Shown: positions 35,042-48,007, counted from the stretch's first letter. The stretch: 64,000 bases of DNA from Strix aluco (GCF_031877795.1 NC_133942.1:2914001-2978000), one strand, 5' to 3'. The notes: generated by a model not told the origin, from the sequence alone. Numbers and translations are program-made.

Positions 35042-38000
35042 AACAAATGAAGAGCTTGGTGCAGAGAAAGCCCACCTGGAGCAGCTGCTGAAGAAAGTGG
35101 AGGAGCAACGGGAGGGGCTGCAGGTAGAGCTGAGGATACTGGCAGAGGAGAAGGCAGAAACCCAAGAGCAGCTCAGTCAGGTGAGACCAAACACCTGGTG
35201 CTTTCCGGGTGGGCTTTTGGCTGCTCGGCTCGGTGAAGCTCAGTCTGTTGGATTCTGTGGTGGTTTTGTCAAGGAGACACTTGGTAGTGCTGGAGGTCAG
35301 AAGCTTTGTTTACTGCCTTTTGGAAATGTGCTGATGGCTGGCAGAGCTGTTCTGCAATTCTCTCAGTTGTCCTCTGCTGCTACAGATGACGTCAATCCAC
35401 CTGCCTGTGGTGGCCTCTCTTTTGGCTTTTGATAAGCTGCAGAGATGATTTGTCTTGCCCATGAATCTGAGTGAGGCTGCTGCTCTCCCATGTGGCAAAA
35501 GAAGCAAACAGCGTAGCTCTTCACCCTTTTTCTGAGTCAAAAAACCATGGGGTTGCATGTTTCTATTTATGCTTTTTGTTGTGAATCTGCAGCTTTCAAA
35601 ACTCCATTTGTTGGAGCCTGGAGAGCGGGACAAAGCTGCAGGTCAGTGTCTGCTGTCTTGTACTGCTAAGAACGGGAATGAGATCCTGAAGTTGTTGAAA
35701 TTGTATTTTAAGACATACATGCAACTTTGTGGCTGGAAATATGCCTGGGGGAAAAGGACCTGGGGGTGCTGGTCAGCAGCTGGCTGATTATGAGCTGGCA
35801 GTGTGCCCAGGTGGCCAAGAAGGCCAATGGCATCCTGGCTTGTGTCAGAACTAGTGTGGCCAGCAGGACTAGGGCAGGGTTGTCCCCCTGTGCTCGGCAC
35901 TGGTGAGGCCGCACCTCGATGAGTGGGTTCAGTTTTGGGCCCCTCACTCCAAAAAGGCCATTGAATGACTCGAGCGTGTCCAGAGAAGGGCAACGGAGCT
36001 GGTGCAGGGTCTGGAGCACAGGTCTGATGGGGAGCGGCTGAGGGAACTGGGGGGGTTTAGTCTGGAGAAGAGGAGGCTGAGGGGAGACCTCATGGCCCTC
36101 TGCAACTCCCTGAAAGGTTGTAGCAAGGTGGGTGTCGGTCTCTTTTCCCAAGTAACAAGCAATAGGATGAGAGAAAAAGGACTCAAGTTGCACCAGGGGA
36201 GGTTTAGGTTGGATATTAGGAAAAATTTCTTCCTGGAAAGGGTTGTCAGGCCTTGGCACAGGCTGCCCAGGGAAGCGGTTGAGTCACCATCCCTGGAGGT
36301 ATTTAAAAGCCGTGTGGATGTGGTGCTTAGGGACATGGTTAGTGGTGGGCTTGGCAGTGTTGGGTTAACAGTTGGACTTGCTGATCTTAGAGGTCTTTTC
36401 CAACCTAAATGGTTCTGATTCTGTGAGCTGTTAGAGCCTCTTCAGGCTCTGAGGAAGATGAGAAAGAGGTGATCACACAAGACTCTTCACTGGGGACTAA
36501 CTGATTTTGATACCCTGGAAAAAGAGCTTGGGAGAATCATGTCACTGAAGGAGAGCAGGGAGTTTGTCATCATTTAAATGTCAGTTTCATGATGTACAAT
36601 CTTGGATATTATGGGATAACTTTGAGAGAATTGTTTGTTTCTGAGGGTCTGTTCTCTGTTAGTCAGTCTTGGAGTCCACGGTATGTTTGGCAAATACCCA
36701 GCAGAGGTGTTATATTGAAGAAAAAAGCTAAAAAATCATGGTTAATCTTCAAGTTTGAATACCAGCAAGGTATATTAGACAACTTCTTTGTGTGAAACAA
36801 GCAGACAGTGTTGTTGACATGAACTACTGTAGGAATAGAGTCACCCCAAGGGCTGTTTCCCTGCCCAGCATCACCTCATTGCAGGCAATGCACTTGGATC
36901 TTTTTCTTTTTTTTCCAGAAGGAGAAACCACGTGTATTTTCACTTTCTTCAGTGAGCAAAGTTGCTTTTGCTCAAACTTTTCTGAAAATTTCCAGCACTG
37001 GGATAGATTCTGATAGAACTCCAGTTTGCAAGGTGGCAGATCTGGAAGATGCCGTATTTTTGCGTGCAAACACGTAGTCTGGTGTATTTATGTTTGCTGT
37101 GAAGGGGCTGTGTGGTCCCAGGCAGCCCAGCGTGGCCTTACTCATCACTTCCAAGTTAACAGTCCCAGTGCCTTTTGGCAGCCCAGGGTATTAGCGTGGA
37201 TGGAGCAGATGCTCTTAAACTTCCAGCCCGCAGTACAGGAGCTCTTTCTCCTCCAGCCGAGGCAGAAGTGGCACTGGCTGGCTCTGCACAGAACTCCAGA
37301 GAAAGGGCTCTAACTGCCTTTTGTCCTGCTGTCAGGTTTACCACCAGCAAGAGTCAGCTCGCAGCGGTCTGAGCAGCTGCGCCAGGAGTCCTCTCGCCAG
37401 GGGCATGCACTGGCCCCGGTGTCCAAAGAGAAGGAGTTCCTGGAGCATGAGGAGGCTGCCCTAGAGGTGCGACTGGCAGCCCTGCAGCGGGACAGACAAG
37501 GCCTGTCAGAGCAGCTGGCAGAGGCCAGGTAAGGGCGGGGAGGAAACCCTAGGCAGGACATTAGGTAATGTCTGTAATTATAAAGGTGGTAATCATTCCA
37601 CGAGGATTTATTGCATCCTGTGTGCTTTTCAAATGTTTTCACCTTCCACGGGCAGAAAATGAAAGAATCTTGATCAAAATGAAAAGAAATATACTATGAT
37701 TTTAATGTTGTTTTCCTGACAGCTCAAACTAGCAAACATCTCCTGGGCCTCGGGCTCAGGTTTGTGTCCCCCTGCACATTCCTGTGTGAAGTCCAAAGCA
37801 AGGCAGCTTGGCTCTGAGTTGGGTAATAATTAAACCCTGCAGGCGTTTGCTGAAACTGAAGTTTCTCTCTGGTTTTGGTTTCTTGTTCTGTGCATTTGAA
37901 CATAGATCTGTCCTTATCAAGTAGTTTGGCTGTCGATGGCTGTTCCATGCAGACGTTGTGAGTAGGACACTGCCATCTAGGGTGGAGCCAGAGGCTGGTG

Positions 38001-41000
38001 CTGCAGATCTCGAGGGCCTTCTGGCTGGAAGGTAACTCTTGTTACTGTGGTGCAGGACCCAGGGCTGGTTACACCAGCAGCTGGGAAACCTCTTTTGAAT
38101 CCTCACGTCTCTGAGGATTCTTGCCCATCACTGATGTCTGTGCCCTGTACTCCTCACCACCTGCTGTTTAGAGACAGATGTCGGGGAGAAGTTACACAGG
38201 GAAGGAGCAAGATTCTGTCCTTCTGCCTTTCTAAGGTCATATGTGACAAGTTCTGCTCAGGAAAAAAAAAAAAAAAGTTGTTTGTCCTCCTTGTAGGTGT
38301 TTTTTAGAAGACTCCTGAACTTGCAGAGCTGTACAAATGATGTTTTAGACATTGTTTCTCATGTTTCTTGACTTTTACACTGTATTACTCCAAAGTACGT
38401 CGTTAGGATGGCTGATAAACACCCATTTTGACTCAGTGTGTTTCTTGAGAGCTGCTGCTTCTTCTGAGCTCCAGCTTCTCTCATTTGATCCAGCTGAGTT
38501 ACGTTTGGTCAATTATTGGGCTGTTACTAAACATGTTCAGCTCCTTTTTAAAAAAATTTTTTAAAAGGGATACATTATTTTTTAAGAAGATAAATCAGTT
38601 ATGAAGAACCTTTGACAATAGATAAAAATTCAGCAACTGTTCTTGCCAGATGTTGTTCTCAAGAGCCTTTTGTTGTCACAGTTTTGGACTCTATCTTTTC
38701 TGCTCTGTTTTAGAGACTGATTCTATTTATCCTAAAAGGGAGCATGTTTACTTTGGACTGTCAGAGATTGGCACAATCAGAAATATGTGCTTGTTCTTCT
38801 TGAAGATACACCCTCCATTGTCCATCCAAGCAGTGAAATTCTACTGCTGTGGTTTTTATGGCACCCCCATCCTAGTGAGGCAGTGCTGTGTGTTGTGGGA
38901 ACCTGGCACACAGGGCGCTGTGTTAGATCAGGGAGGTCACTTCAGCTCCTGGTTCCAGAACCCTCGTGTCATACGCAGCGGTTGGTTGAAGTCTGTGGCT
39001 GTAAGAATTTGGCTCTGCAGTACTACAGCTTCCATTTTAACGAGCAGCAAGTCACTTGGGCTGCTGCCTACTTAGATAGCAACACTTAGAGAAAAGCAGC
39101 AAGTTTTTCTCTTGAACTTTCAACAGTTGAAACTGAAGGCTGCCCGTCTGTCCTTTCAGTGGTCCTTGTTCAGATAAAATCTAGTTCAGGTTTCTTACGA
39201 ATGCTGCTCCAAGCGAGAGATCCTACTATATCATCTGATGTGTTTCTTGAGTCCCTTTTAAATACAAGGAGTCTGGAAAGTTACTTACCTATAGCTACAC
39301 TGTGAACAGCATTCAAAAAGTCTCGAGTCACCCAGGGAAATACTCTTGTTCTGTCCCCCTGCAGAGCAGCTTGGAAGCGCTGATGAGCTGAGGGCTGTGA
39401 GCAGAGATCGGGCTTTTCCTTGTTGGCCCAGACTTTGGGCACAGCTACCCGTGTGTCAGCCAACAGCAATTCCAGATTTGGCCGTTGAGATCAAATTCAG
39501 CTGGGCTTTCTGTGTTGTGCTGGGTCATAAGCAAGGCCTGGGCATCCCCCGGAGGGGCCGGCATTGCTATTTTAAATGGCAGAAATATGCTTTCTGTGTA
39601 CAAGTTTCCTTGCAGCCCATTTTCAGGGGTAGGGATCTTGAATGACTTCTTACTGGAATAACTCTCAGTGGGTGTCAGGAGCAACAAACTCATTTCTCTC
39701 TGTATTCACAACTCACAGGTCAGTGGAGGAGACGCTGGAATCCAGCCTGTTTGAAGCTCAGCGGCACTTCTCTCAGCTGGAGATCACCAGGAGTCAGCTG
39801 GAAATCCAACTTCACGCAGTCACGCAGGCCAAGGAGGTGATACAAGGTGAGAGCCTCCTGTCTCTGGTGATCCCCCTGCTAGGGAAGATGGTATAAAAAT
39901 AGCTCTGTGTCCGCAGTGCTTGTGAGGAGTGAAGGAGATGGAGGCAGATCTCTCCTGCACTGGAGTTCAGATGGCGTAAGGTCAGTGAAGTCAGAACCAT
40001 TGTGTAGACTCTGAATCTTGCCGTTTGTCCTGTCCAGGGGCAGTGAAGTGCCTTCAGTGTGAGCTGGAAGCAGAGCGATTTCTAATGAGGCAGGAACGGG
40101 AAAACATGGCACAGCAGCTCCTGCAGACAGAACAGCAGTATAACAATCCCCTCAAACTGCGGCAAACTGATCATGAAGTGGAAATAAACCAGCTCCTGCA
40201 AGACCTGGTAGGAAACAATATGCTTCTGAATTCTTCAAGCAAGCTTTGTGGGCTGGCTTTAGAAGAGTAATAGCCTGAGTGTGTGAAATGGGAGCAACCA
40301 TCTGTCATAGGTCACACCTGGCTGGGCCAGGCAGATAATCCTGACCCCTAACCCCCTACCCCTAACACCAACCTCCTACCCCTAGCCCGTAACCCTGACC
40401 CCAACCCTGACCCCTAACCCCCGACCCCCAACCCCTAATCCCTGACCCCTCACCCCTACCCCTAACCCCTTCCCCAACACCCAACCCCTTCCCCTAACCC
40501 CTCACCCCAACTCCTAACCCTTACGCCTAATGCTAATGCCTAACCCTGACCCCTGATCCCTAACCCCACCCCTAACCCCAACCCCTAATCCCTACCTCCT
40601 ACCGCCAGCTCCTAACCTCCTAACCCCAACCCCTAACCCTAAACCCCTTAACCCCTCCCCCCTCCCCCTCCTCCCTCCCCCCTAACCCCAACCCCTAGCC
40701 CCTAACCCCTTATCCCAACCCCTAACCCTATCCCCTGTTCCCCCTAACCCTAAACCTCGTACCTGAAGGCGTGTGAAGACCCCCAGGACTCTGCCAGGAC
40801 AGTAAAAGCAGCCACAGATTCAGTGTGGGCCTAAGGCGATGTCTGCCATGTCTGCCATGAAGTAGACTCCTCACATTGCTGCCAACTGCAGTCACAGGAA
40901 CTTTCTCCCTTTCTTTCTGTCCTGTCACCGTCGTCAGAGGTGTTATCTCTGGGTGTGACGCATGTGGAACAGGCCCCTTGTTCCTGGTACTTCCGTTCGT

Positions 41001-43328
41001 GGCCTGTCTTGTGACTGGGGCATCAGGTCTCTTTCTCACCCTGCGGTCCATCTACATCTTTTCACTGATGGAAAGGGGTGTGAGCTTTGAAAATAGACTC
41101 TAAGAATAGAGAGAAATCCTGAGGAGACAGGTGCTAGGAAACAGGCAGCCATGGAGAGAGGAAGGTAACATCTCCTTTTCATAATGGTTGGACTCAATGA
41201 TCTTAAAGGTCTTTCCAACCTAAATGATTCTATGATTCGTCCACCTGCTGACCCGCCTTTTAAGTTCCTTGACAGGACGTGATTTATGGAGAGCACAAAG
41301 CCATTGTTGTGCACTGTTGAGGTGGGGGGTTGTGAGAGGGATGAAGCTTCACATTTGTTTTGAGGAGCGTGGCTGGGACTTCACCTTGAAGTCTTTCCCT
41401 CCACTCCTCAGGCAAGCGAGCGGGAAGGGCATCATTCAGAGCTGCAGAAGATACTGGAGCAACGGGAAAAAGAGAAGGTGGAGACAGAAGGGGGGCACGA
41501 GAAGCAGCTGTTTGATATGAAGCAGAAAGTTGCTACCATGCGAGCTCAACAAGAGGAGGAACGAACCAGAGTCGAAAATGCCAAGCCAGAGGTAAAGACT
41601 GTAAAAGGAGAATTTGTGTAGCTTTGTTGCAAGGCTAGAGCCGTGGGAGATGTCTGGATGTCGGGCTGTGTGGAGCATGCCCTGCATGCTTTCTACATTG
41701 AATTTGGTGAGGTGAAAGGCAAGCAGGGTTCTCTTTGGGACTAGGAGTGAGACCTGTCAGAGGAAGCCGGGCAGAAGCATCCCCTTTCAGTTGAGATTTT
41801 TGTGCTGCTATTGTTTTTTAAGACTTACCTCAGAGTATTTTCACAGTCCTCTTTTGATCTTTACTGATACATGCTTATAACCTTAACTCCATTAAAGACC
41901 AAACGGAATTTGTAGGACTGAATCCCCATGAGGATGGGGTTTCTGTTTGGGGGGGACAGGGGGGCATGGCAGGATTGTTGACAAATAAAAACAATTTTAA
42001 AGACTCCTCTGAAATATTTCTGAGCAGTGAAACAGGGGTGTCTTCTGGGCTGTTTTAAGTCACTTGCTGGTAAGCTGTTTTGTGCCCAGATCTCCTGTGC
42101 AACCCTGTCACACAGTGAGATCCTCCTTGTGTCCCACCCAAAGTCCTCTTCACGGAGTCTGCCTGGGGACAGCAGTACCCCCAGCTGTGTCTGCAGGTAT
42201 TGAAATGCCAGGGCAGTGCTCAGAGATGTCAGTGTGTCCCTGTAATGTCAGTACTTTACCAAAGTCTAATGAATACCTTAAAAATGAAGTAATTTTCACC
42301 AAACCCCACTTGGAATACAGGAGTTTTCTGAAGGAGCTGCTCGCTTCAGCCCTCTGGCAGCCCTGCATTTTCTCTGCTGCTAACTAGGTGTGAAAGTTGC
42401 TGTTGAAAGACAAACAGGACACAGCAGAAGATGAGGGACACCCTCACCAGCAAGGCGAGACATTTGAGAAGTGCCACACACTTTCCTGTTAGGCGTTAGA
42501 TGTTTGTTGGAGGTTCAATCACAGGGGGACTGTGGCTGGACCATGTTCATACGGCCAGTCTCACTTAGGAAGCTGTGTCTGCAGGTGGGCAGAGAAGGGC
42601 CTGGGAGAGCAGCAACACAGCGCTTTGAGAACGCGTCAGCCCGTCGGTGTTGGAGCCTTGCCACACAAATTCTGTGTGGGAAGTTTAAACCTGTCTTCTC
42701 TTTGTTTCTGTGCAGGTCCTGCGAGAAAAGGAGCGTGAGAAGAGTGCTTTGTTAGAGACACTACTTCAGCCTCAGGGAGAGCTAAGAGCAGCCAAGCAGC
42801 AGCTGGAGCAGCTCAGGCAGGAGGTGAAAGAGCAGCGCGAGGATGGGCAGGTAAGTCTGACTAGTAGGGTGGGTTGAAGGAACAGGCCGTTGGCAACTGG
42901 ACGTAAGCTGAGAGAGGCTGAGAGACCCAGGTAACAGAGTGAAGGGCAGTGACAAGGAAATAAAGCCTAAGTGCTGTGACTGAGGAGGCAGGGACTGCTG
43001 CAGGCACTGAAAGCCCAGAGCCTGATGAGCTCCGAGATCAGCAACAGGAAGGAAGTGTTACAGTGGAAGCAGAGCTGGGTAGAAGAGCAGAAGTGGCTGA
43101 ATGAATGTGATTTTGAGACAGAAAGAAGAGAAAGCTGAACCTGATGGCAGGTCCCAGCAGCTTGCTCTCCATTTGTGTTGGCAGAACATCCCAGAAGAAC
43201 TGCAAGCAGAGCTGCAGGAAACTCAGAGTAAGATCAAGGCAGTGGAGAAGAGGCACAAGGAAGAAATCAAAACCATGAAAGAAGAAATTAATGTCCTCCT
43301 TCAGCAGAGGGATGTTCTACAAAACCAG
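35042..43328 (+). CDS. CEP250: CEP250 (C-Nap1), seven internal exons, open frame
   Basis: CEP250/C-Nap1 is the large coiled-coil linker protein at the proximal ends of centrioles. Exons: 35042-35180, 37365-37528, 39719-39846, 40038-40207, 41412-41591, 42716-42850 and 43185-43328. Every junction is AG/GT and every phase matches, giving about 353 codons without a stop. Diagnostic blocks are [74 protein letters not shown] and [14 protein letters not shown]. All are heptad-rich coiled coil from one stretch of the protein. Introns hold a CR1 element and a telomere-like array. Neither the N-terminal half nor the C-terminal region is found, although the flanks are within the window. It is a fragment that has kept its frame, or a real gene interrupted by misassembly. 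Confidence 0.75.
35731..36427 (+). mobile_element. CR1 LINE 3' end, about 700 bp
   Basis: The sequence GGAAAAGGACCTGGGGGTGC, CAGAGAAGGGCAACGGAGCT, GGTTTAGTCTGGAGAAGAGG and GATATTAGGAAAAATTTCTT, then TTCCAACCTAAATGGTTCTG, is the standard order of a CR1 3' end in plus orientation. It lies in the CEP250 intron between the first and second exons. The 139-codon open stretch inside it is a remnant of CR1, not a host gene. Confidence 0.93.
40330..40765. repeat. Degenerate telomere-like (CCCTAA) interstitial array
   Basis: About 430 bp of CCCCTAACCC, CCCTGACCCC, CCCAACCCCTAAC and similar, on the C-rich strand of the vertebrate telomere repeat, heavily interrupted. It lies inside the CEP250 intron between exons 40038-40207 and 41412-41591. 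Confidence 0.85.
41182..41238 (+). mobile_element. CR1 3' terminal scrap
   Basis: GGTTGGACTCAATGATCTTA, AAGGTC and TTCCAACCTAAATGATTCTA form the last 57 bases of a CR1 element, ending in the ATTCTATGATTC terminal repeat. The rest of the element is missing. Confidence 0.9.
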
Positions 43329-43555
43329 GTGAGTGAAACAGCAATAGCCACTGCAGTCATCAGCCAGGTGGTCTCTCCCCATGGCAGAGCAGCAGGGGAT
43401 GGGGTGAGTCCCTCTGGCTGCCATCACACTGTGGTCTCCATCTCAGCTGGGCTGAAGGAGACTGACCGGCCAGCTGCTGCCCTGGACAGATGGGCTGCTC
43501 TTTGTGCCTGTTTGCCAGCACTCATCAGAATGGATTTCTGCTGGCCTGTTTCTGG

Positions 43556-43765
43556 TGGTTTAGCCCCTGCCGGGGTCTGAGACCACACGGCCGCTACCCC
43601 TCCCCCACAAAGGGAGTGAAATACAAAGCCCCAAGACTGAAATAAGGAAAGGTTTAATACAACAGTGCAATAGCAACACAACCAACAACAACAGTAATAG
43701 TGATGGCAATGAACAGAGCAAAATAGCTACCAATACAGCAGTGAGAGGAGTAGATGTACAAACCC
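43556..43765 (-). mobile_element. LTR fragment, minus orientation
   Basis: The plus strand reads GGTTTAGCCCCTGCCGGGGT, then GAGTGAAATAC, GGAAAGGTTTAATACAAC and A-rich text. The TTTAGCCCC...TTTAATA layout is like the reversed LTR end at 7838-8035, although the sequence is clearly another subfamily. It follows directly on the last CEP250 exon found, so it may mark the break of that gene. Confidence 0.45.
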
Positions 43766-44174
43766 ACGAGTGCACCGCGCTCCCGCACCAGGAAATGTGA
43801 CCTGCCAGGATGTGACATCCCCATGGTATCTGAATAACCCGGCTAGAGCTCCCCGCCACTGCTGGGGAAACTCAACCCTATCCTGGTTAAACCAGGACAA
43901 CCCGGGAGGGCCGTTGGGGCTTTTGGGTCTGCGGACGCAGCCCCCGCATGTCCTGCACAGGGTCCCCTCCCTGGCTGGCAGTGGCATCACGGGGGCCGGG
44001 AGCGGCAGGGAGCAGCCCCCAGCCCCTGTCCTGTCTTCCTGCTGAGCTTTGACAGGGACCAGGCAGGTCCTGCTGCTCTCCAGAGTACTCTGGGGCCTTT
44101 GCTGGGCATGGCCGGTGCCTGGGCAAGGCCCTGCTGCCCTCCAGAGAGCCCCGGGGCGGTCACCAGGCTTTGCT

Positions 44175-44235
44175 AGAATCATAGAATGGTTTGGGTTGGA
44201 AGGGACCTCTAAAGATCATCGAGTGCAACCCTATC
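44175..44235 (-). mobile_element. CR1 3' terminal scrap, minus orientation
   Basis: AGAATCATAGAATGGTTTGG, GTTGGAAGGGACCTCTAAAG and ATCATCGAGTGCAACCC are the reverse complement of the CR1 3' end. The element continues only weakly to about 44290. Confidence 0.92.
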
Positions 44236-44816
44236 TTGGCTACTGGGAGCTCTTGTCTTTTCGGTGATCCCTGATCGACCCTTTCTCGAGGCTTTCTGGA
44301 TTCATGTAGCACTGTCCCTCACTTTAATCATCAATACTGGGGCTCCTGTGCCCCTGTGAAAAGAGAGAGAATATCTGTCATTTACTACTAATGGTATACA
44401 AAGGCTGTTACTAATGCTTATTCCAAAAAGTTTGGCCACTTGGGATGGGTCACGGGAACTCCCTGGCCAGGGAATTGGGATTTCCTCCATTACTTTCTTG
44501 ATCGTGGGGCTGGAGGAGCAGGTGAATTTTGTGTCCAAGGGGAAGGGATGGGGCCGGCACCGGTGGCCCTGCGATGCTGACGTGTGTGTGCTGCCCCATC
44601 CTGCCCCATCCGTGGGGATGAGCGGGGGGTTGGGGTGCTTTTGGGTTGGTGTTGTCCTCTCCCTCTCCACTCCCAGCTGTGGTAGAACTGGTGCTGGTAC
44701 CGCTACCGTGTGGCCGTGATGGGGAGCTGTCACCGAAATTTGGCAACTGGCTCGTGCGGACCAAGGAGAGAGGCTGGGACACAACGTACAGGATTGCAAA
44801 GGGAATTCTTTTATTC

Positions 44817-47240
44817 ATGCCCATGCATGTGCAATTGCAGACACAAAGGCAGATGCAGATGCCATTCCGGCTGCAGATACCACTGCAGATGCAAATGCTA
44901 TTCCAGATGGAACTACAGAAAGGATTTGCACTGCGGACACGCCTGCAGATGCGTTATCAGTGCAGATACAGTTCCAGGTCCAGTTCCAGGTCCGGGCACC
45001 ATTAGCGAGACAGACACTGGCACTATCAGAAATACAGGCACTGGCTCCATCACCCGTGTCAACATAACTACAGACACAGACTCACACTGAATTGCAGATA
45101 CGGTTGCAGATGAGGCACAAAATAGCTACAATTCCAGATACACAGACAATTCCAGATGCAGTTTAGGGTACAAGTGCAGTCACAGACACAAGGACACATT
45201 CAACGAGACAGGCAGCGGCAGATACAGCAAGTGACACCCTGACTGACTGAGGTACCGTGAGACAGAGGAGCCGTTACACATAAAGGCACTGACACAAGTG
45301 CAGCCCCAGCACAGAGCTGTGCTGCCCCAGGCAGAGGTGACTAACGGGGAACTGCACGAGAGCCACCGACAGAGAGAGGGATGAGGATATAGAGATGGAT
45401 ACAAACACAGTGACAGACGTTGGTACAACTCCAGAGATGGGCACAATGACACGTTGTTCTTTCTCTACACAGGCGGAGAGAGAACTACAGATACGGGCAC
45501 TGGAACACACTCAGATGCAATTGCTGACACAGACGCAGTCGGAGGTACAGATACAATTACACATACAGGCACCAGTTCCACTACACGTACCAATAAACAC
45601 GTCCCAGGAGCTGTAAGGAACTGAAGGAATTGATGCCTCAAACATTCATCGACACAGAAAACCTCCAGGACAAGCTGCGGCCTTTGGATCAGTCGAAGGA
45701 AGGTCCCCCGGGGAAGCGGAGCCTATCGAAGGCTGCACCCCCCACTCCCTGCAGCTGCACTGACAAACTCCTCAGATGAGCCTCGAAGGGGGGAAACTGG
45801 ACTGAGTGAAACCAGGTGTCTCCCCTCAGGCACAAGTACCCCTAAGCCCGACACTCTGAGGCTCTGCTGTGCAAGCCAGGCACCGTGCTTGCCCTGCTAA
45901 TGGCTTCGCACCTCGGCCGCTGAAGTGGTAACGAGAACTGGGAAGAGGGGATCACCTCTGGGGTGACCGATAAGAAGCGAGAAGTCAGCAAAAATCTCTG
46001 GAACAGAGGAAAAACCAAAGCTGGGCAGGGCGAGTACGGCCACCCACCGACTGAACTGGAACCCCCGCTCCACCTTGATCCTCGTCTCTCATGGAAATGA
46101 GTCTGTGGAGTCCCCGCCCCTCCTCGTCTAGTATGCTAATCAGCTGATCAGATGAACTTAAAAGGGGGCAGAAACTTTGCTGGGGGTGCACCCACCACCC
46201 AAGATCACTGGGCCTGAGACAGCGCTGGATCCAGGGGTGTGATCCGGATTGCTTTGGCTCTCTTTTTCTTTTCTTTCCTTTTCTTTCTTATAGATTTATA
46301 AGAGACCACATTGCTTATTACCCTTTTCCAAGTCTAAAATGTTTTCTACCCCAAATAAAACCTTTTAACCAGTTCTCTGGTGTTGTTTCACCTTAATTTA
46401 ACCCGAGGGGATCACAGAACCGTTGTGACTCTCTGGGCTTCCAGTCCGGGTCGCGCCAGGTGCCACCACTGCAGATGCAAATCCCACTGCAGATCCCACT
46501 GCAGATGCAGATCCCACTGCAGATCCCACTGCAGATGCAGATCCCACTGCAGACACCACTGCAGATGCAAATCCCACTGCAGATCCCACTGCAGATGCAG
46601 ATCCCACTGCAGACACCACTGCAGATGCAGATCCCACTGCAGATGGCCCTGCAGAATGAAATGCCCTTGCAGACACCTTTGCAGACGCACGGTCCATCCC
46701 CCCTAACCCTGCAGATGCACAAACCAATGCCAACAGCATGGCAGACGCAGACCCATCGCAGACTGACACACCCCGGCAGACGCACACACCGTTACAGACG
46801 CCAAACCAGCTGCAGGTCCCTCGGAAGCCAATTCAGCTGCAGACAGGTCCCACCGCAGGGCCCACTGCAGGGGCCATTCCAGGAGCAAACACCAACAGCG
46901 AGCGCTGCAGGTGAACACCCGACTGAAGATGGGGACACCACGGCAGATGCCCCCACAGCTGCCACGGCCGTTGCAGGACCCCTTGCAGATGTCCCTGCGG
47001 ACGCAGACACCCCTGCCGGTGCCCCTGCAGGGGCAGACACTGCTGCAGACACTATTTTCCCTCCGACACCACTGCCTGCGCCACACCGCAGATGCTGTTG
47101 CGTTTTGCATTCCTGCGCAGGTCCCACTGCAGGTAGAGGGGCTTGGGCAGATCCCACTCCAGGCGCAGACCGACTGCAGACGGCATTGCAGGGGAACGTG
47201 CAATTGCGGATGGAGACGCTGATCCCTGCACCAGCCAGAA
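44817..47240. repeat. Diffuse GCAGAT/ACAGAC hexamer-based minisatellite, with regular core at 46474-46650
   Basis: In the core, 18-bp (CACTGCAGATGCAGATCC) and 12-bp (CACTGCAGATCC) units alternate, with variants GCAAATCC and GCAGACAC. Because all periods are multiples of 6, several frames on both strands stay open; none has independent support as a gene. Looser GCAGAT- or ACAGAC-rich text extends on both sides (44817-45600, 46680-47240) and is interrupted by an LTR-like block. In one frame it reads as Ala-Asp-rich runs (TADADPTADP). Confidence 0.8.
45980..46458 (+). mobile_element. Probable LTR inserted in the minisatellite
   Basis: This block interrupts the repeat. It has an ACTTAAAAGGGGGC promoter-like motif (about 46156), a pyrimidine tract (46260-46290) and a poly(A) signal CCAAATAAAACC (about 46353). 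Its end is TCCGGGTCGCGCCA, like the U5 end of some avian retroviral LTRs. The 5' border is uncertain and could extend left. No coding region is attached. Confidence 0.45.
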
Positions 47241-48007
47241 AGCGCCTGGAAACTTCATCTCTGTACTGCCCATCTCCCACTCGAGCTCAACACCCTGGGG
47301 CCAGCGCAGGCCACGGCGCCTGCGAGAAGCGGCCTCAGGTCCCCGGGCCTGGCTGGCCCACGGTGCAGGATGAGGTCCCTGTCGGGGCAGTTCCCCAGCG
47401 CCGCAGGTGGGTCAGGGGCTGAGCCCCTTCCTTAGGGCAGTGCCAGTGATGCCGCTGGGGTGGGGGATCCGCTCTGCACCCCGGGCAGGCGCTGAGCTGG
47501 GGGCACCCTCCGGGGGCACCCACCAAGCCGGCCCCCATCCCCAACATCCCCCGGCTCTGCACCAGACTCCCGGCTGGGCGAGCGGCAGGAGACACCCACT
47601 AGGACATCTGCTTTGGTTTCCATCCCCCTCATCCTCACCCCGAGGCTCCCAACCACGTCCTCGCTGACTGTCAGGCCTGCAGCATCACACCTCTCCCTCA
47701 CATCGCCTGCCAGCCCTGCCCTCGCCTGCCCTGCCTGCCCCTCCTGCCCCGCCTGCCCCCTCCAGCCCAGCACTCCAGGCGGGGGGCTCCTGCCACCAAG
47801 TCCCCCTGATCCCAAGGCTGTCCCAGCTCTGGGCATGGACCAAGGCTTCCAGCCCAAGGCACCTGCACCCACAGGCCCCTTTTAACCCTTTCCCTCCCCA
47901 GGAGGAGCCGGGGAGGTTGCTAGGGGCGGGGCGTAACCCAGAGAGCCCCAACATTCCGTCCCGGGACACCCCAGAGAGTCCTTAGCAACCAACACCCACC
48001 ACAAACC

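Noticed and set aside
36002..36418. 139-codon open frame
   Set aside because: Entirely inside the CR1 3' region.
45395..45616. Possible additional CEP250 exon (AERELQIRALEHTQMQL) after an acceptor-like TCTACACAG
   Set aside because: Built from ACAGATACA-type repeats and lacks a matching donor or similarity to the following CEP250 segment.
46393..47422. Multiple overlapping 90-320 codon frames on both strands
   Set aside because: Produced by a repeat with period divisible by 6; openness in many frames at once is not evidence of coding.
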